Positions 34,496-43,836 of a stretch of 64,000 nt of DNA are shown piece by piece. A program made the translations under genes and the position numbers. The notes below the pieces were generated by a model that worked only from the letters and a program-made list of their open reading frames with translations, had not been told where the DNA came from and made no database searches. The stretch is from Leifsonia aquatica (GTDB taxonomy: Bacteria > Actinomycetota > Actinomycetes > Actinomycetales > Microbacteriaceae). The first letter of the stretch is position 1, and every line of letters starts with the position of its first letter. The stretch spans positions 62,001-126,000 of the forward strand of contig NZ_JACHVP010000004.1 in NCBI RefSeq assembly GCF_014190775.1. The letters run 5' to 3'.

Positions 34496-35278
34496 TCAGA
34501 GCCGTCGGATGGTGAGGGATTGCTCCGCGAAACCGACCGCGCCGTCGCGGTCGTGGAGCACGGAGCGGGTGACGCCGAGACCGGTCGAGCCGAAGACGAC
34601 CTCCGTGTCCAGCCCGAGCCAGCCGCCGGCCGGTTCGCGGTGCAGGTGGACGGTGAGGTCGACGTTGGGGAACATCCACTCGGTCGGATGCCGCCGGACC
34701 GCGACCCCGTTCGCCGTGTCGACGAGCGCGAGCCAGGAGGCGACCGGTTCGACCGGGACGCCGGCGACGAGCTCGCGCGTCGTCGACAGCCAGACGGTCG
34801 CACGCCCGGGCTCCGGTGGACGGATGGCGCGGGCATCGAGCGAGGCGACATAACCGCCGCGCCACACATCGGTCATCGGCCAGCTCGGCGCCGACTCGGG
34901 TGCCGGGAGGCTCTCCGGTGCACCGCCCGCCACCTCGGAGGTGTCGAACGCCGAGAGCAGCCAGGCCCGGGCCTTGACGGCGGCCCGCCCGCGGATGACG
35001 GCGGTCGCCTCCACCAGCTCGATCGTGCGGCCCGGCCGGATCGTCTCAACGTGCACCTCCACCGGCTCCAGGGCGAGGAAGCCGAGGATGTCATAGCTGA
35101 TCCGCCCGAGCTGCAGCGCCGACCCTGACCGCTCGGGGGCATGCCGCAGGATCTCGTGAGCGATCAGGCCACCCAGCGGGCTGAAGTGGATCTCGTCGTC
35201 GGCCCACGCGCCGCCCGCCTCGGAGGTCGGGGTGAAGGTGTGCTCGCCCGCCTGGTGGAAGTATGCCGTCGTCGCCAT
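34496..35278 (-). CDS. Thioesterase-family protein (double hot-dog, TesB-like)
   Basis: A 260-residue protein with two hot-dog halves. The N-terminal half contains WADDEIHFSPLGGLIAHEIL and the C-terminal half DLTVHLHREPAGGWLGLDTE followed by a GVTRSVLHDRDG strand, which matches acyl-CoA thioesterases of actinobacteria. The acyl substrate is unknown. Monocistronic. Confidence 0.85.
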   Translation of the reverse strand: MATTAYFHQAGEHTFTPTSEAGGAWADDEIHFSPLGGLIAHEILRHAPERSGSALQLGRISYDILGFLALEPVEVHVETIRPGRTIELVEATAVIRGRAAVKARAWLLSAFDTSEVAGGAPESLPAPESAPSWPMTDVWRGGYVASLDARAIRPPEPGRATVWLSTTRELVAGVPVEPVASWLALVDTANGVAVRRHPTEWMFPNVDLTVHLHREPAGGWLGLDTEVVFGSTGLGVTRSVLHDRDGAVGFAEQSLTIRRL

Positions 35279-35302
35279 GTCCCCAGACTATGTCGAGAGC
35301 AC

Positions 35303-35329
35303 GGAAGCCCGGCACGAGGCCGGGCTTCC
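35303..35329 (-). terminator. Terminator between the RibD-like and thioesterase genes
   Basis: GGAAGCCCGGC pairs with GCCGGGCTTCC over an ACGAG loop. It is positioned to end the minus-strand arsR-SRPBCC-RibD transcript before the thioesterase gene. Confidence 0.7.
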
Positions 35330-35450
35330 GCTGCTAGGTGGCGTTTTCACACCGGGGCGAGGGTACGACACCGGGGTGCGGGTGCGCACGGGGTTGACAG
35401 TGCGCTCACGACGGTGTCGTCGGGAGAGGCTGCCGGCATCCCTCCCGCGC

Positions 35451-36065
35451 TCAGAGCACGTCGTACATCAGGTGGGTCGCGGTCGACGAGACGGTCACGG
35501 ACCGCTGGACGAGGGCTCGCGTCGGGCCGGGGGTGAAGAGCGGCGTGCCCGCCCCCAGGATCAACGGCGAGAGATGCAGCGAGAGGATGTCGACCAGCCC
35601 CGCGGCGAGCGCCGACCCGATGAGGGCGCCGCCGCCCATCAGGACCACGTCGAGGTCCGCGTCGCGGGAGGCGGAGGCCGCCTCGGCCCGTTCGCGGGCG
35701 GCGGCGATCGCGTCGACGAGGCCGGTCGTGACGAACGTCCAGTCCAGCCCGGTCAGCCGCACCGACGCGGGGCGCTCGGAGGTGACGACGACGAATGGAG
35801 GTTTGCCGACCTCCCCCGCGCCGTAGCCCACCTCGTCGTTCCAGCCGCCGGGGCCGTCGACGACGTCGAAGAGGTTGCGCCCCATCACGACCGCGCCCGA
35901 GCGCACCATCCCCTCCTGGAGCTGGCGCTGATCGTCGGGGTCGTCGGAGAACGCCCAGTTGTGCAGAGGCTTTCCGCCGGTGCCGAGGCCGTTCTCCGGG
36001 CCGGCGTCCGGTCCGGTCACGAAGCCGTCCAGGGAGATGGTGATGTCTGCGACGACGCGGGTCAT
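35451..36065 (-). CDS. Dihydrofolate-reductase-fold (RibD C-terminal) protein
   Basis: A 204-residue protein starting MTRVVADITISLDGFVTG, of the RibD-C/YyaP family of NADPH-dependent reductases, with DVVLMGGGALIGSALAAGL forming the nucleotide-binding turn. Not a true DHFR. The substrate is unknown. The start overlaps the SRPBCC stop (ATGA), so it is third in the operon. Confidence 0.88.
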   Translation of the reverse strand: MTRVVADITISLDGFVTGPDAGPENGLGTGGKPLHNWAFSDDPDDQRQLQEGMVRSGAVVMGRNLFDVVDGPGGWNDEVGYGAGEVGKPPFVVVTSERPASVRLTGLDWTFVTTGLVDAIAAARERAEAASASRDADLDVVLMGGGALIGSALAAGLVDILSLHLSPLILGAGTPLFTPGPTRALVQRSVTVSSTATHLMYDVL

Positions 36066-36547
36066 GACGCCGCCCCCCGGGCCAGCAGTTCGTCGAGCTT
36101 CTCGTAGCCCTCGGTCACGCCGTACTCCATGCCCTCGGCGATCATCCCCTCCAGCGCCTCCTTCGAGGTGAAGACGGACCGGCTGACGAGGCGGGAACCG
36201 CCTCCCGGGAGGGATTCGAAGCGCATGCGGTCGAGGCTCACCTCAGCGGGTGCGCCCAGGTACTCGAACGTCTGGATGATCAGCTCGTTCTCGACCACGG
36301 TGTGGATGACGCCGCGGAACCCGTAGGTGTTGCCGTCCGGGTCGGTCTGCTCGAACCCGTAGGCGCCGCCCGTGCGGAAGTCCCAGTCGGTGATGACGCT
36401 GTCGAGCGCGCGCGGGCCGACCCACTGCACGTACAGCTCGGGGTCCGCGTGGGCGCGGAAGAGGGCTTCGACGGGTGCGTCGAACTCGCGGGTGAGATCG
36501 GCGTACGACGTGCCCGGGACGACGTCGATGACGACGGGGTTGCTCAT
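36062..36547 (-). CDS. SRPBCC/AHSA1-domain protein
   Basis: A 161-residue START-like fold (ADLTREFDAPVEALFRAHAD, GGGSRLVSRSVFTSKEALEG). It is paired by ATGA overlaps with arsR upstream and the RibD-like gene downstream. It is a distant relative of the 12.0-12.5 kb gene in the same type of operon. Confidence 0.88.
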   Translation of the reverse strand: MSNPVVIDVVPGTSYADLTREFDAPVEALFRAHADPELYVQWVGPRALDSVITDWDFRTGGAYGFEQTDPDGNTYGFRGVIHTVVENELIIQTFEYLGAPAEVSLDRMRFESLPGGGSRLVSRSVFTSKEALEGMIAEGMEYGVTEGYEKLDELLARGAAS

Positions 36548-36924
36548 GACTCCTTCTCCTTCGTTCGGTGTTGCAGTGCGTTCGAGTGCTCGGCCGGTTG
36601 CGGCGCGAGCACGGCGTCGAGGCGGCGGTAGCGGGCCTCGGCTTCGAGCCGGTAGCGGTCGATCCACGAGGTGAGGCGCTCCAGCGCTGCGGCGTCGAGG
36701 TGGACCGGGCGGCGCTGCGCGTCACGCGTGCGCCACACCAGCCCGGCCGACTCCAGCACGCCGATGTGCTTCGACACCGCCTGCAGGGTGATGTCGAACG
36801 GCTCGGCCAGCTCGCCGACCGTGGCGGGTCCGCGGCTCAGGCGCGCGATCATCGCGCGCCGCACCGGATCCGCGAGTGCGGCGAAGGCCGCGTCGAGCGC
36901 AGCGTCTTCATTGTGATCAACCAT
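36544..36924 (-). CDS. ArsR-family transcriptional regulator
   Basis: 126 residues from the ATG at 36924 (MVDHNEDAALDAAFAALADP); the longer frame is not supported. The winged helix reads VGELAEPFDITLQAVSKHIG. No metal-ligand cysteines are seen. First gene of arsR-SRPBCC-RibD. Confidence 0.9.
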   Translation of the reverse strand: MVDHNEDAALDAAFAALADPVRRAMIARLSRGPATVGELAEPFDITLQAVSKHIGVLESAGLVWRTRDAQRRPVHLDAAALERLTSWIDRYRLEAEARYRRLDAVLAPQPAEHSNALQHRTKEKES

Positions 36925-36932
36925 TTGCTTTA

Positions 36933-36948
36933 TCAACCTTTCGGTTGA
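36933..36948. promoter_or_regulatory. Candidate ArsR operator
   Basis: TCAACC-TTTC-GGTTGA, a perfect inverted repeat 8 bp upstream of the arsR start, well placed for autorepression. Confidence 0.65.
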
Positions 36949-37003
36949 GTAAAGAGTACGGCTCGACCGAGGCCGCGTCAAGAGTCACGCCGCGAGTGCC
37001 CCG

Positions 37004-37810
37004 TCAGACCCGCCCGAGCCATTCCAGCAGCCCGCGGTTGAAGGCCTTCGGCTGCTCGATGTTGGCGGCGTGGCCGTCCTTGCGGATGACTGCAGAGCTG
37101 CCGCGCGGCGTGAGGGCCGCGGCCGCGGCAGCGTGCGCGCTCGGCCAGAATTCGCTCTCGGCGCCGGCGACGAAGAGCACGGGGACGGTCGTCGCCGCGA
37201 TGGCCGGCCGCCAGTCGGCCGTCGCATGGTCGTGCAGCAGGGTCAGCTCGCCGGGTGTGAGCGTGCGGTCGCCGCCGCCCTTCATCGCGCTGAGGAGGCG
37301 GACCAGCCGCATCCCGCGCCGGGCCAACGGAGTGCCACGCCCGGTGTCCGGGATGCGCTCGGCGAAGTACGTGTCGCGGTTGGTGTCGTCGTAGCCGTAG
37401 AAGCCGTACGGCCAGTCGGCGGAGTTGAGCATCTTCGCCGTCTGGTCCACGATCGCGACCGCGCGCACGCGCCCCTCCCCGTGCTGCGACAGATACGACC
37501 AGATGGTGTTGCCGCCCATCGACCCGCCGACGAGCGCGACGTCGTGAAGGTCGAGTGCGTCGAGGACGTTCGCCACGTCCTGTCCGCGCCGCGCCATGTC
37601 CACCCCGGCGGCCGGGCGCTCGGCGAGGCCGTGCCCGCGCAGGTCGACTGTGAAGACGCGGTAGCCGGCCCCGGCGAGCGCCGGCACCTGGTAGAGCCAG
37701 CTGACGGCGGACGCCTTGAAGCCGGCGAGGAGGAGGACGGGGCGCCCGGCCGGGTCGCCGTGCTCGGTGTAGTCGAGGCGGACGCCGTCGTCGGCGGTCA
37801 GGGACGTCAT
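37004..37810 (-). CDS. Alpha/beta hydrolase
   Basis: A 268-residue hydrolase. VDLRGHGLAERPA precedes the nucleophile elbow GGSMGGN, and the C-terminal His is in KDGHAANIEQP. It resembles 3-oxoadipate enol-lactonase-like hydrolases, but the substrate is unproven. It follows the FAD oxidase gene by 4 nt. Confidence 0.9.
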   Translation of the reverse strand: MTSLTADDGVRLDYTEHGDPAGRPVLLLAGFKASAVSWLYQVPALAGAGYRVFTVDLRGHGLAERPAAGVDMARRGQDVANVLDALDLHDVALVGGSMGGNTIWSYLSQHGEGRVRAVAIVDQTAKMLNSADWPYGFYGYDDTNRDTYFAERIPDTGRGTPLARRGMRLVRLLSAMKGGGDRTLTPGELTLLHDHATADWRPAIAATTVPVLFVAGAESEFWPSAHAAAAAALTPRGSSAVIRKDGHAANIEQPKAFNRGLLEWLGRV

Positions 37811-37814
37811 GGGG

Positions 37815-39242
37815 TCACCTCTCGGCAGTGGCGGGCTCGGTGGCGGACTCGGTGGCGGGCACGGTGGCGGGGAACGCCTTGCCCGGGTTCAGGATGCCGT
37901 GCGGATCGAGCGCGTCCTTGACGGCGCGGTGCATCCGCAGCACGGTCGGGCTCAACTCGGCCGCGGCGCCGGGGAGCTTGAGCAGGCCGACGCCGTGCTC
38001 GCCGGTGACGGTGCCGCCGAGCTCACGGCACGCGTCGACGATGCGGGTGAAGGCGGCCTCGGCACGGTCCTTGGCGGCCGCATCCCCCTCCGGCGCGATG
38101 ATCAGGGGGTGGAGGTTGCCGTCGCCGGCGTGGGCGATGTTCGCGATCACGACGTCGGCCTCGGCGGCGATCCGCTCGATGCGGGCGAGCATCTCCGGGA
38201 CGGCGGAGCGCGGGACGCAGACGTCCTCCGTGAGAACCGGCCCGAGGCGTTCGAGCGAGGGATACGCGAGCCGACGGGCGAGGAACAGGCGCGCCACGTC
38301 GTCCGGATCGGTGGCGCGCTCCACTCCGGTGCCGCCGGCGTCGGCGAAGAGCCCGGCGATGCGGCCGGCCAGCTCCTCCCCCGCCGCGCCGACCTCGTCG
38401 ACGGCGGCGAGCAGGAGGACGTCCGCCTGCTCGGGCAGCGTCCACCCCTGCCACTCGGCGACCGTGTGCAGGCACATCCGGTCGATGAGCTCCAAGGCGG
38501 ACGGGACGATGCCTGCCGCCGAGACCGCGGCGACCGCCCGTCCGGCGTCGGTCAGCGACGGGAAGTAGCCGATGATGGCGCGCTCTTCGCGGCCGCCGAG
38601 AGGCCGCAGCTTCACCGTGACGTCGACCACGATGCTGAGCGTGCCCTCCGACCCGACCATCAGGGCCGTGAGGTCGTAGCCGGTGACGCCCTTGGCCGTC
38701 GTGCGGCCGAGCTTCGCGACGCTGCCGTCGGCCAGCACGACCGTGAGCCCGAGCACGTAGTCGCGGGTGACGCCGTACTTGACGCAGCAGAGGCCGCCCG
38801 CGTTGGTGGCGACGTTGCCGCCGATCGTACTGATCGACATGCTGGCCGGATCCGGCGGGTACCAGAGCCCGTGCCCGGCGACGTGCTGCCGCAGGTCGTC
38901 GTTGATCACACCGGCCTCCACGACGGCGTAGCGCTCGTCGGCGTTCACCTCCAGGATGGCGGTCATCCGCTCCAGGGAGAGCACGATGCAGCCCGCGGTC
39001 GCGTTCGCGCCTCCCGAGAGCCCGCTGCCCGCGCCCCGCGGCACGACCGGCACGCCCAGCCGCGCGGCGACCCGCACGGCCGCGACCACGTCGTCCACCG
39101 AACCCGCCAGCACGACCGCGGCCGGCTCGCCGAACGCGGCCCACTCGGCGTCATCGTGGCTGTACCGGCGCAGCGCCTCCGCGTCGGTGAACAGGGCTTC
39201 GGGAGGGAGGACCTCGCGGAGGGCGGAGACGACGTCGTTCAT
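37815..39242 (-). CDS. FAD-binding oxidase (GlcD/D-lactate dehydrogenase type)
   Basis: 475 residues from the ATG at 39242. The FAD PP-loop is VPRGAGSGLSGGA, followed by STIGGNVATNAGGLCCVKYG. The C-terminal cap ends in NIAHAGDGNLHPLI and GTVTGEHGVGLLK, hallmarks of glycolate/D-lactate oxidases. The C-terminal tail is a repetitive ATVPATESATEPATAE. Probable 2-hydroxyacid oxidation. Operon with the alpha/beta hydrolase. Confidence 0.92.
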   Translation of the reverse strand: MNDVVSALREVLPPEALFTDAEALRRYSHDDAEWAAFGEPAAVVLAGSVDDVVAAVRVAARLGVPVVPRGAGSGLSGGANATAGCIVLSLERMTAILEVNADERYAVVEAGVINDDLRQHVAGHGLWYPPDPASMSISTIGGNVATNAGGLCCVKYGVTRDYVLGLTVVLADGSVAKLGRTTAKGVTGYDLTALMVGSEGTLSIVVDVTVKLRPLGGREERAIIGYFPSLTDAGRAVAAVSAAGIVPSALELIDRMCLHTVAEWQGWTLPEQADVLLLAAVDEVGAAGEELAGRIAGLFADAGGTGVERATDPDDVARLFLARRLAYPSLERLGPVLTEDVCVPRSAVPEMLARIERIAAEADVVIANIAHAGDGNLHPLIIAPEGDAAAKDRAEAAFTRIVDACRELGGTVTGEHGVGLLKLPGAAAELSPTVLRMHRAVKDALDPHGILNPGKAFPATVPATESATEPATAER

Positions 39243-39286
39243 ATGTCCGCATGGTATCCCGCGCACCTTCACGCCATACTGACCCC

Positions 39287-39544
39287 ATGAGTCAGACCGG
39301 GTCCCGCACGGGAGAGAACTCCTTCGTCACCTTCCTGAAGCGCCGATGGCTCGCCATCGTGCTCGTCGTGCTGCTCGTCGTCGTCGCGATCCAGAACGCG
39401 GTCGGCGCCGACACCGCGACGATCTTCCTGCTCTGGGGTCAGCTGAAGATGCCCACCTGGGCCCTCGTCCTCATCGTCTTCGTCGTCGGGGCGATCGCGG
39501 GCTGGATCATGGCGCGCAACCGCGCGGCGCGCAAGCGGCGCTGA
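39287..39544 (+). CDS. LapA-domain small membrane protein
   Basis: 85 residues with two membrane helices (WLAIVLVVLLVVVAIQNAV and LVLIVFVVGAIAGWIMA) separated by a short loop, then a basic tail. This is the LapA/DUF1049 pattern. Its role is unknown; family members stabilise envelope assembly proteins. Confidence 0.8.
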   Translation: MSQTGSRTGENSFVTFLKRRWLAIVLVVLLVVVAIQNAVGADTATIFLLWGQLKMPTWALVLIVFVVGAIAGWIMARNRAARKRR

Positions 39545-39597
39545 CGCACTAGCCCGCGCCGGTTGACGCGCACCCGGGCGGGGGGTTCGGTGGGGGC

Positions 39598-39756
39598 ATG
39601 GTCGCACTCATCATCATCCTGCTCGTCATCTGGGCCGTGCTCGCGGTGCTCGGCTTCGCCATCAAGGGTCTGCTCTGGCTCGCCATCCTGGGTCTGGTGC
39701 TCTTCGTGATCACCGCGATCATCGGCTGGCTGCGGCGGACCGCCAACCGCTCCTGA
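39598..39756 (+). CDS. 52-residue hydrophobic membrane peptide
   Basis: ATG at 39598 with GGGGG 3 nt upstream; TGA at 39754-39756. Two hydrophobic helices (MVALIIILLVIWAVLAVLG and WLAILGLVLFVITAIIGWL) end in RRTANRS. It lies 53 bp after the LapA-like gene and may be co-expressed. Similar tiny proteins are frequent in actinobacteria; function unknown. Confidence 0.65.
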   Translation: MVALIIILLVIWAVLAVLGFAIKGLLWLAILGLVLFVITAIIGWLRRTANRS

Positions 39757-39859
39757 CGAACCGGCACCGCCACGCGCCGCCGGATTGAGATCCGGCGGTG
39801 CTGAATCGCATCGCGCTGCGCTGTTGGACATCCCTCCGCCGACCCACGAATCTGGAACC

Positions 39860-40897
39860 ATGGCCTACGAACCCGCCCCGAACCGTTACGACAGCATGCT
39901 CTACCGCCGCACCGGCCGCAGTGGACTCGACCTGCCCGCCCTGTCGCTGGGGCTCTGGCAGAACTTCGGCGACGACCGGCCGATCGAGACGCAGCGCGCG
40001 ATCGTGCGCCGTGCGTTCGACCTCGGCATCACGCACTTCGACCTGGCGAACAACTACGGGCCGCCCTATGGCGCCGCCGAGATCAACTTCGGCCGCATCC
40101 TGCGCGAAGACCTGGCGCCCTTCCGAGACGAGCTGATCGTCTCGTCGAAGGCCGGCTGGGACATGTGGCCCGGCCCGTACGGTCAGGGCGGCGGGAGCCG
40201 CAAGTACGTGCTCGCGAGCCTCGACCAGTCGCTGACCCGGCTCGGGCTGGACTACGTCGACATCTTCTACTCGCACCGGCCCGACCCCTCCACGCCGCTC
40301 GAGGAGACGATGCAGGCCCTCGACACCGCGGTGCGCAGCGGCAAGGCGCTGTACGTCGGCATCTCGTCGTACGGCGCCGAGGAGACCCGTCGTGCCGCCG
40401 AGATCCTGCGCGAGCTCGGCACGCCGCTGCTCATCCACCAGCCGTCGTACTCGATGCTCAACCGCTGGATCGAGACGGAGGGACTGCTCGACGCGACCGC
40501 CGATCTCGGCGTCGGCGTCATCGGCTTCACCGCTCTCGCCCAGGGGATGCTGACCGACAAGTACCTGAACGGCGTGCCGGAGGGCTCCCGCGCCGCGGCG
40601 GGCGGCTCGTTCGACGAGAGCTGGCTCACCGATGAGGCCGTCGGCCACCTCCGCGCCCTGAACGACATCGCCGGCGCCCGCGGCCAGACGCTCGCCCAGC
40701 TCGCCCTCGCCTGGGCACTGCGCGACGAGCGCGTCACCTCCCTCGTGACCGGCGCGAGCAGCGTCCACCAGCTGGAGCAGAACGTCGCCGCTCTCGACCG
40801 TCTCGACTTCAGCGCCGAGGAGCTCGCCGCGATCGACGAGCACGCGGTCGACGCGGGCGTCGACCTCTGGGCGGGAGCCCGGCGCGGGGAGGCCTGA
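39860..40897 (+). CDS. Aldo/keto reductase (YghZ/MgrA type)
   Basis: 345 residues from the ATG at 39860. An eight-stranded barrel carries the catalytic Asp/Tyr/Lys/His set: HFDLANNYGPPYG, VSSKAG and DIFYSHRPD. The long sequence and YRRTGRSGLDLPALSLGLW start fit the L-glyceraldehyde-3-phosphate reductase branch used in methylglyoxal detoxification. Monocistronic. Confidence 0.9.
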   Translation: MAYEPAPNRYDSMLYRRTGRSGLDLPALSLGLWQNFGDDRPIETQRAIVRRAFDLGITHFDLANNYGPPYGAAEINFGRILREDLAPFRDELIVSSKAGWDMWPGPYGQGGGSRKYVLASLDQSLTRLGLDYVDIFYSHRPDPSTPLEETMQALDTAVRSGKALYVGISSYGAEETRRAAEILRELGTPLLIHQPSYSMLNRWIETEGLLDATADLGVGVIGFTALAQGMLTDKYLNGVPEGSRAAAGGSFDESWLTDEAVGHLRALNDIAGARGQTLAQLALAWALRDERVTSLVTGASSVHQLEQNVAALDRLDFSAEELAAIDEHAVDAGVDLWAGARRGEA

Positions 40898-41068
40898 GCC
40901 ACCACCCCATATCGCACGCCGGAGCGGCTCCGTACCGGAACCACTCAGGCGGCCATGTGCAGAATGTCACGTGTGAGTACGCGCATCCTGTTCCCGGCCG
41001 ATACTCGACGTTCTCTGCTTGTCTGCCTGCAGTTCTCTTACGAGCGTTAGAGTCCGGGGGCTGTGGAC

Positions 41069-42631
41069 ATGACCGCGATCATCGAGACCGAACGGCGCAC
41101 GGGCGCCGCGCCACTGGCCGCGGTGCGCCCGTGGACCATCGCGATCGCGTTCGGCCTGGTCGCCACCGCGGTGAGCGCCACCGGAAGCTGGATCCCGTCC
41201 CTCTGGGGCGACGAGGCGGCCAGCGTGATGTCGGCCCAGCGACCGGTCGGCAGCCTCCTGAACATGCTCCTCCACGTGGATGCGGTGCACGGGTTCTACT
41301 ACCTCGGCCTGCACGGCTGGATCCGGCTGGTCGGCGAGAGCGCCTTCGCCATCCGCTTCCCGAGCGCCGTCGCGATCGGCTTCGCCGTGGCGGCGATCAC
41401 CCTGCTGGCCGGCCGCCGCGGCGGCCCGACCGCGGCGATCGCGGCCGGGATCGTCGGGAGCGTGCTCCCGCGCATGACCTACGCGGGCGAGGAGGCGCGA
41501 TCATTCGCGTTCAGCGCCGCCGCGGCCGCGTGGCTCACCCTCCTCTTCGTCTGGCTGGTGGACGGGCGCGGTCGCACGGTCCCGGCGAACGTGCGCCGCA
41601 CCTGCTGGCTGCTGTACGGGGCGGGGATGGCCGTCGCGTCGTACATGTTCCTCTACATGATCGCGCTGGCGCTCGGCCACCTGGCCGTCCTCCTGCTGAC
41701 CCGCGCGTCGCGGCGGACCCTCGTCTCGTGGGCGCTCGCGATGGCGGGAACCGCGCTGGCGATCACACCGATCGCGCTGCTGGCCTTCTTCGAGCGCCGC
41801 CAGATCGGCTACCTCGGCGCGCAGACCCTCGACCCGAGCACGCTCCTCTACGCCCCGTGGTTCAGCACGCCGTGGGTGGCGGCCGTCGCGTGGGCGCTCA
41901 TCCTCCTCGCCGTCGGGGGCAGCATCGCCGCCTGGCGCCGGGCAGGCCTCCACCTGCGCACCGGCGTCCCGATGACGGCGACGACCGTCGCGTTCTGCTG
42001 GCTGATCGTGCCGACCGGCGCGCTGCTGCTCGCGAACCTGGTCTTCCCGCTCTACACCGCGCGCTATTCCACCTTCGCGGCGCCCGCCGCGGCGCTGCTC
42101 GTCGCCGAGGGGATCCTCGTGCTCGGGCGCTGGATCGGGCGCGGGGACGCCCGACGCACCGTCATCGTGAGCGGCGTCGGCCTCCTCGGCTTCGTCGCCG
42201 TGTGCGCCCCGGTCTACCAGCTGCAGCGCGGGCCGTACGCGAAGAACAACAGCGACTGGTCCGAGGTGAGCGCGGCGATGGGAGCCGTCGCGAAGCCGGG
42301 CGACGCGGTCGTCTTCGACGAGTCGACGCGCCCCTCCCAACGGCCCCGCCTCGCCATGCACACCTACCCCGCCGGTTTCGTGAACGTCCGCGACGTGACG
42401 CTCGAGACGCCCTACTCCGAGAACGTCGGCTGGGCCGACCGCGCCTACGGGGTGAGGGATGCCGCCGAGCACGGTCGCTTCGACGACGTCGATCGGGTGT
42501 GGCTGATCGAGAACGACGTCGACGGCAACCTCCGCGACTACGGCCGGGAGGCTCTGACCGAGCTGGGCTTCGAGCCCACCGGGCGCATCGTGACCACCCA
42601 CCGCACCGCCATCATCGAACTCACGCGCTGA
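41069..42631 (+). CDS. GT39-like polyprenyl-sugar-dependent glycosyltransferase
   Basis: About 520 residues with roughly ten membrane segments in the first 400. The first extracytoplasmic loop contains WGDEAAS, the acidic pair typical of ArnT/PMT-like transferases that use lipid-linked sugars. The soluble C-terminal domain follows. The ATG at 41069 is preferred; a GTG at 41063 is too close to the G-rich ribosome site. The acceptor is unknown, probably a cell-wall glycan or protein. Confidence 0.82.
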   Translation: MTAIIETERRTGAAPLAAVRPWTIAIAFGLVATAVSATGSWIPSLWGDEAASVMSAQRPVGSLLNMLLHVDAVHGFYYLGLHGWIRLVGESAFAIRFPSAVAIGFAVAAITLLAGRRGGPTAAIAAGIVGSVLPRMTYAGEEARSFAFSAAAAAWLTLLFVWLVDGRGRTVPANVRRTCWLLYGAGMAVASYMFLYMIALALGHLAVLLLTRASRRTLVSWALAMAGTALAITPIALLAFFERRQIGYLGAQTLDPSTLLYAPWFSTPWVAAVAWALILLAVGGSIAAWRRAGLHLRTGVPMTATTVAFCWLIVPTGALLLANLVFPLYTARYSTFAAPAAALLVAEGILVLGRWIGRGDARRTVIVSGVGLLGFVAVCAPVYQLQRGPYAKNNSDWSEVSAAMGAVAKPGDAVVFDESTRPSQRPRLAMHTYPAGFVNVRDVTLETPYSENVGWADRAYGVRDAAEHGRFDDVDRVWLIENDVDGNLRDYGREALTELGFEPTGRIVTTHRTAIIELTR

Positions 42632-42673
42632 CGCCCCTTCGGGGCGATGCCCGCCAGCCCTATGCTCGGTGAC

Positions 42674-43792
42674 ATGCGGGCATCCGAGGCGGACGAGGAC
42701 ACCACTTCCACGGCGGGCATCGCGACAGGGCGGGGCACGCTCCTACGCGCCTCCTCCGTCGAATCCGTCGCCCTCGGCGTCGGCACGCTGGCCTTCGTCG
42801 CCGTCGGCGTCGTCGCCCTGTTCGTGTTCCTCGGCCGCCACCTGACGATCTCCGGGCCCGGTTCGATCGGCGAGTTCGCGGCCGTCGCCGGCGGGGTCGT
42901 CGCCCTCCTGGCCTACGGCGGCGGGCGCTGGGCGTCGTGGCGGGTCGCCTGGTTCGGCGCCGCCCGCACTGGCCGGAGCTCGCGCATGGGCGTCGCCGTC
43001 GAGGTGTTCGACACGGTCGCGATCGCCGTCGCCCACGCCATCGTGGTCCTCCTGCTCTGGGCCGTGCTCGGTTTCGTCCTCGCCCGCAGCTTCCAGGACG
43101 CCTTCGTCTTCTCCTTCCCCGGCGCACTGCTGGTCGCCACGGCCGCGGCCGTCAGCGCCTACTACGTGTTCCTCTCCGCCGCGAAGATGAATCCCCTGCT
43201 CCTCTCCACCGTGCTCGCGGTCTTCCTCGTGCTGGGCGCGCTGACGAGCATGATCACCGCGTCCGACCCGCACTGGTGGAAGGAGAACCTGAGCGCGCTC
43301 GGGATGACGGACGACCTCTCCGGGATGACGTTCAACCTCACGGTCATCGTGGCGGGGGTGCTCGTGACCGCCATCGCCCGCTACGCCACCGGCTCCTCCG
43401 GGCCGGACGATCGCACGCCGTCCCGTGGCGCCCTGCGCGTGCGCACGGCCCTGATCGTGATCGGCGTCCTGCTCACCTGCGTCGGGCTGTTCCCGGTGAA
43501 TCAGTTCCTCCTCGTCCACAACACCGTCGCCACCGGAATGGCCCTGGTGTTCTGCGCCCTCGTGATCGGGCTGCGCTGGCTGCTGCCCGAGCTGCCCCGC
43601 GCCTTCATCGCGCTCGGCTGGGCGTTCCTCGCGGTGATCGCGCTCGTCGCCGTACTGTTCGCGATCGGGGACTACAACCTGACCGCCGTGGAGCTGGTGG
43701 CGGCGGTGCTGATCTTCAGCTGGATCATCGTCTTCCTGCGCATCACGACGGCCACGACCGCGGACGCCGCGGCGTGGAGCCTCGCGAACTGA
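42674..43792 (+). CDS. DUF998-like multi-pass membrane protein
   Basis: 372 residues with about nine hydrophobic segments in two halves. HWWKENLSALGMTDDLSG between segments resembles the DUF998 signature (W..SLS.LG). Function unknown. It follows the GT39-like gene by 42 bp. Confidence 0.7.
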   Translation: MRASEADEDTTSTAGIATGRGTLLRASSVESVALGVGTLAFVAVGVVALFVFLGRHLTISGPGSIGEFAAVAGGVVALLAYGGGRWASWRVAWFGAARTGRSSRMGVAVEVFDTVAIAVAHAIVVLLLWAVLGFVLARSFQDAFVFSFPGALLVATAAAVSAYYVFLSAAKMNPLLLSTVLAVFLVLGALTSMITASDPHWWKENLSALGMTDDLSGMTFNLTVIVAGVLVTAIARYATGSSGPDDRTPSRGALRVRTALIVIGVLLTCVGLFPVNQFLLVHNTVATGMALVFCALVIGLRWLLPELPRAFIALGWAFLAVIALVAVLFAIGDYNLTAVELVAAVLIFSWIIVFLRITTATTADAAAWSLAN

Positions 43793-43836
43793 TCGTCGCA
43801 CCGCGTTCGTCGGCGGTCGCGGGTACGCTTGCCCGC

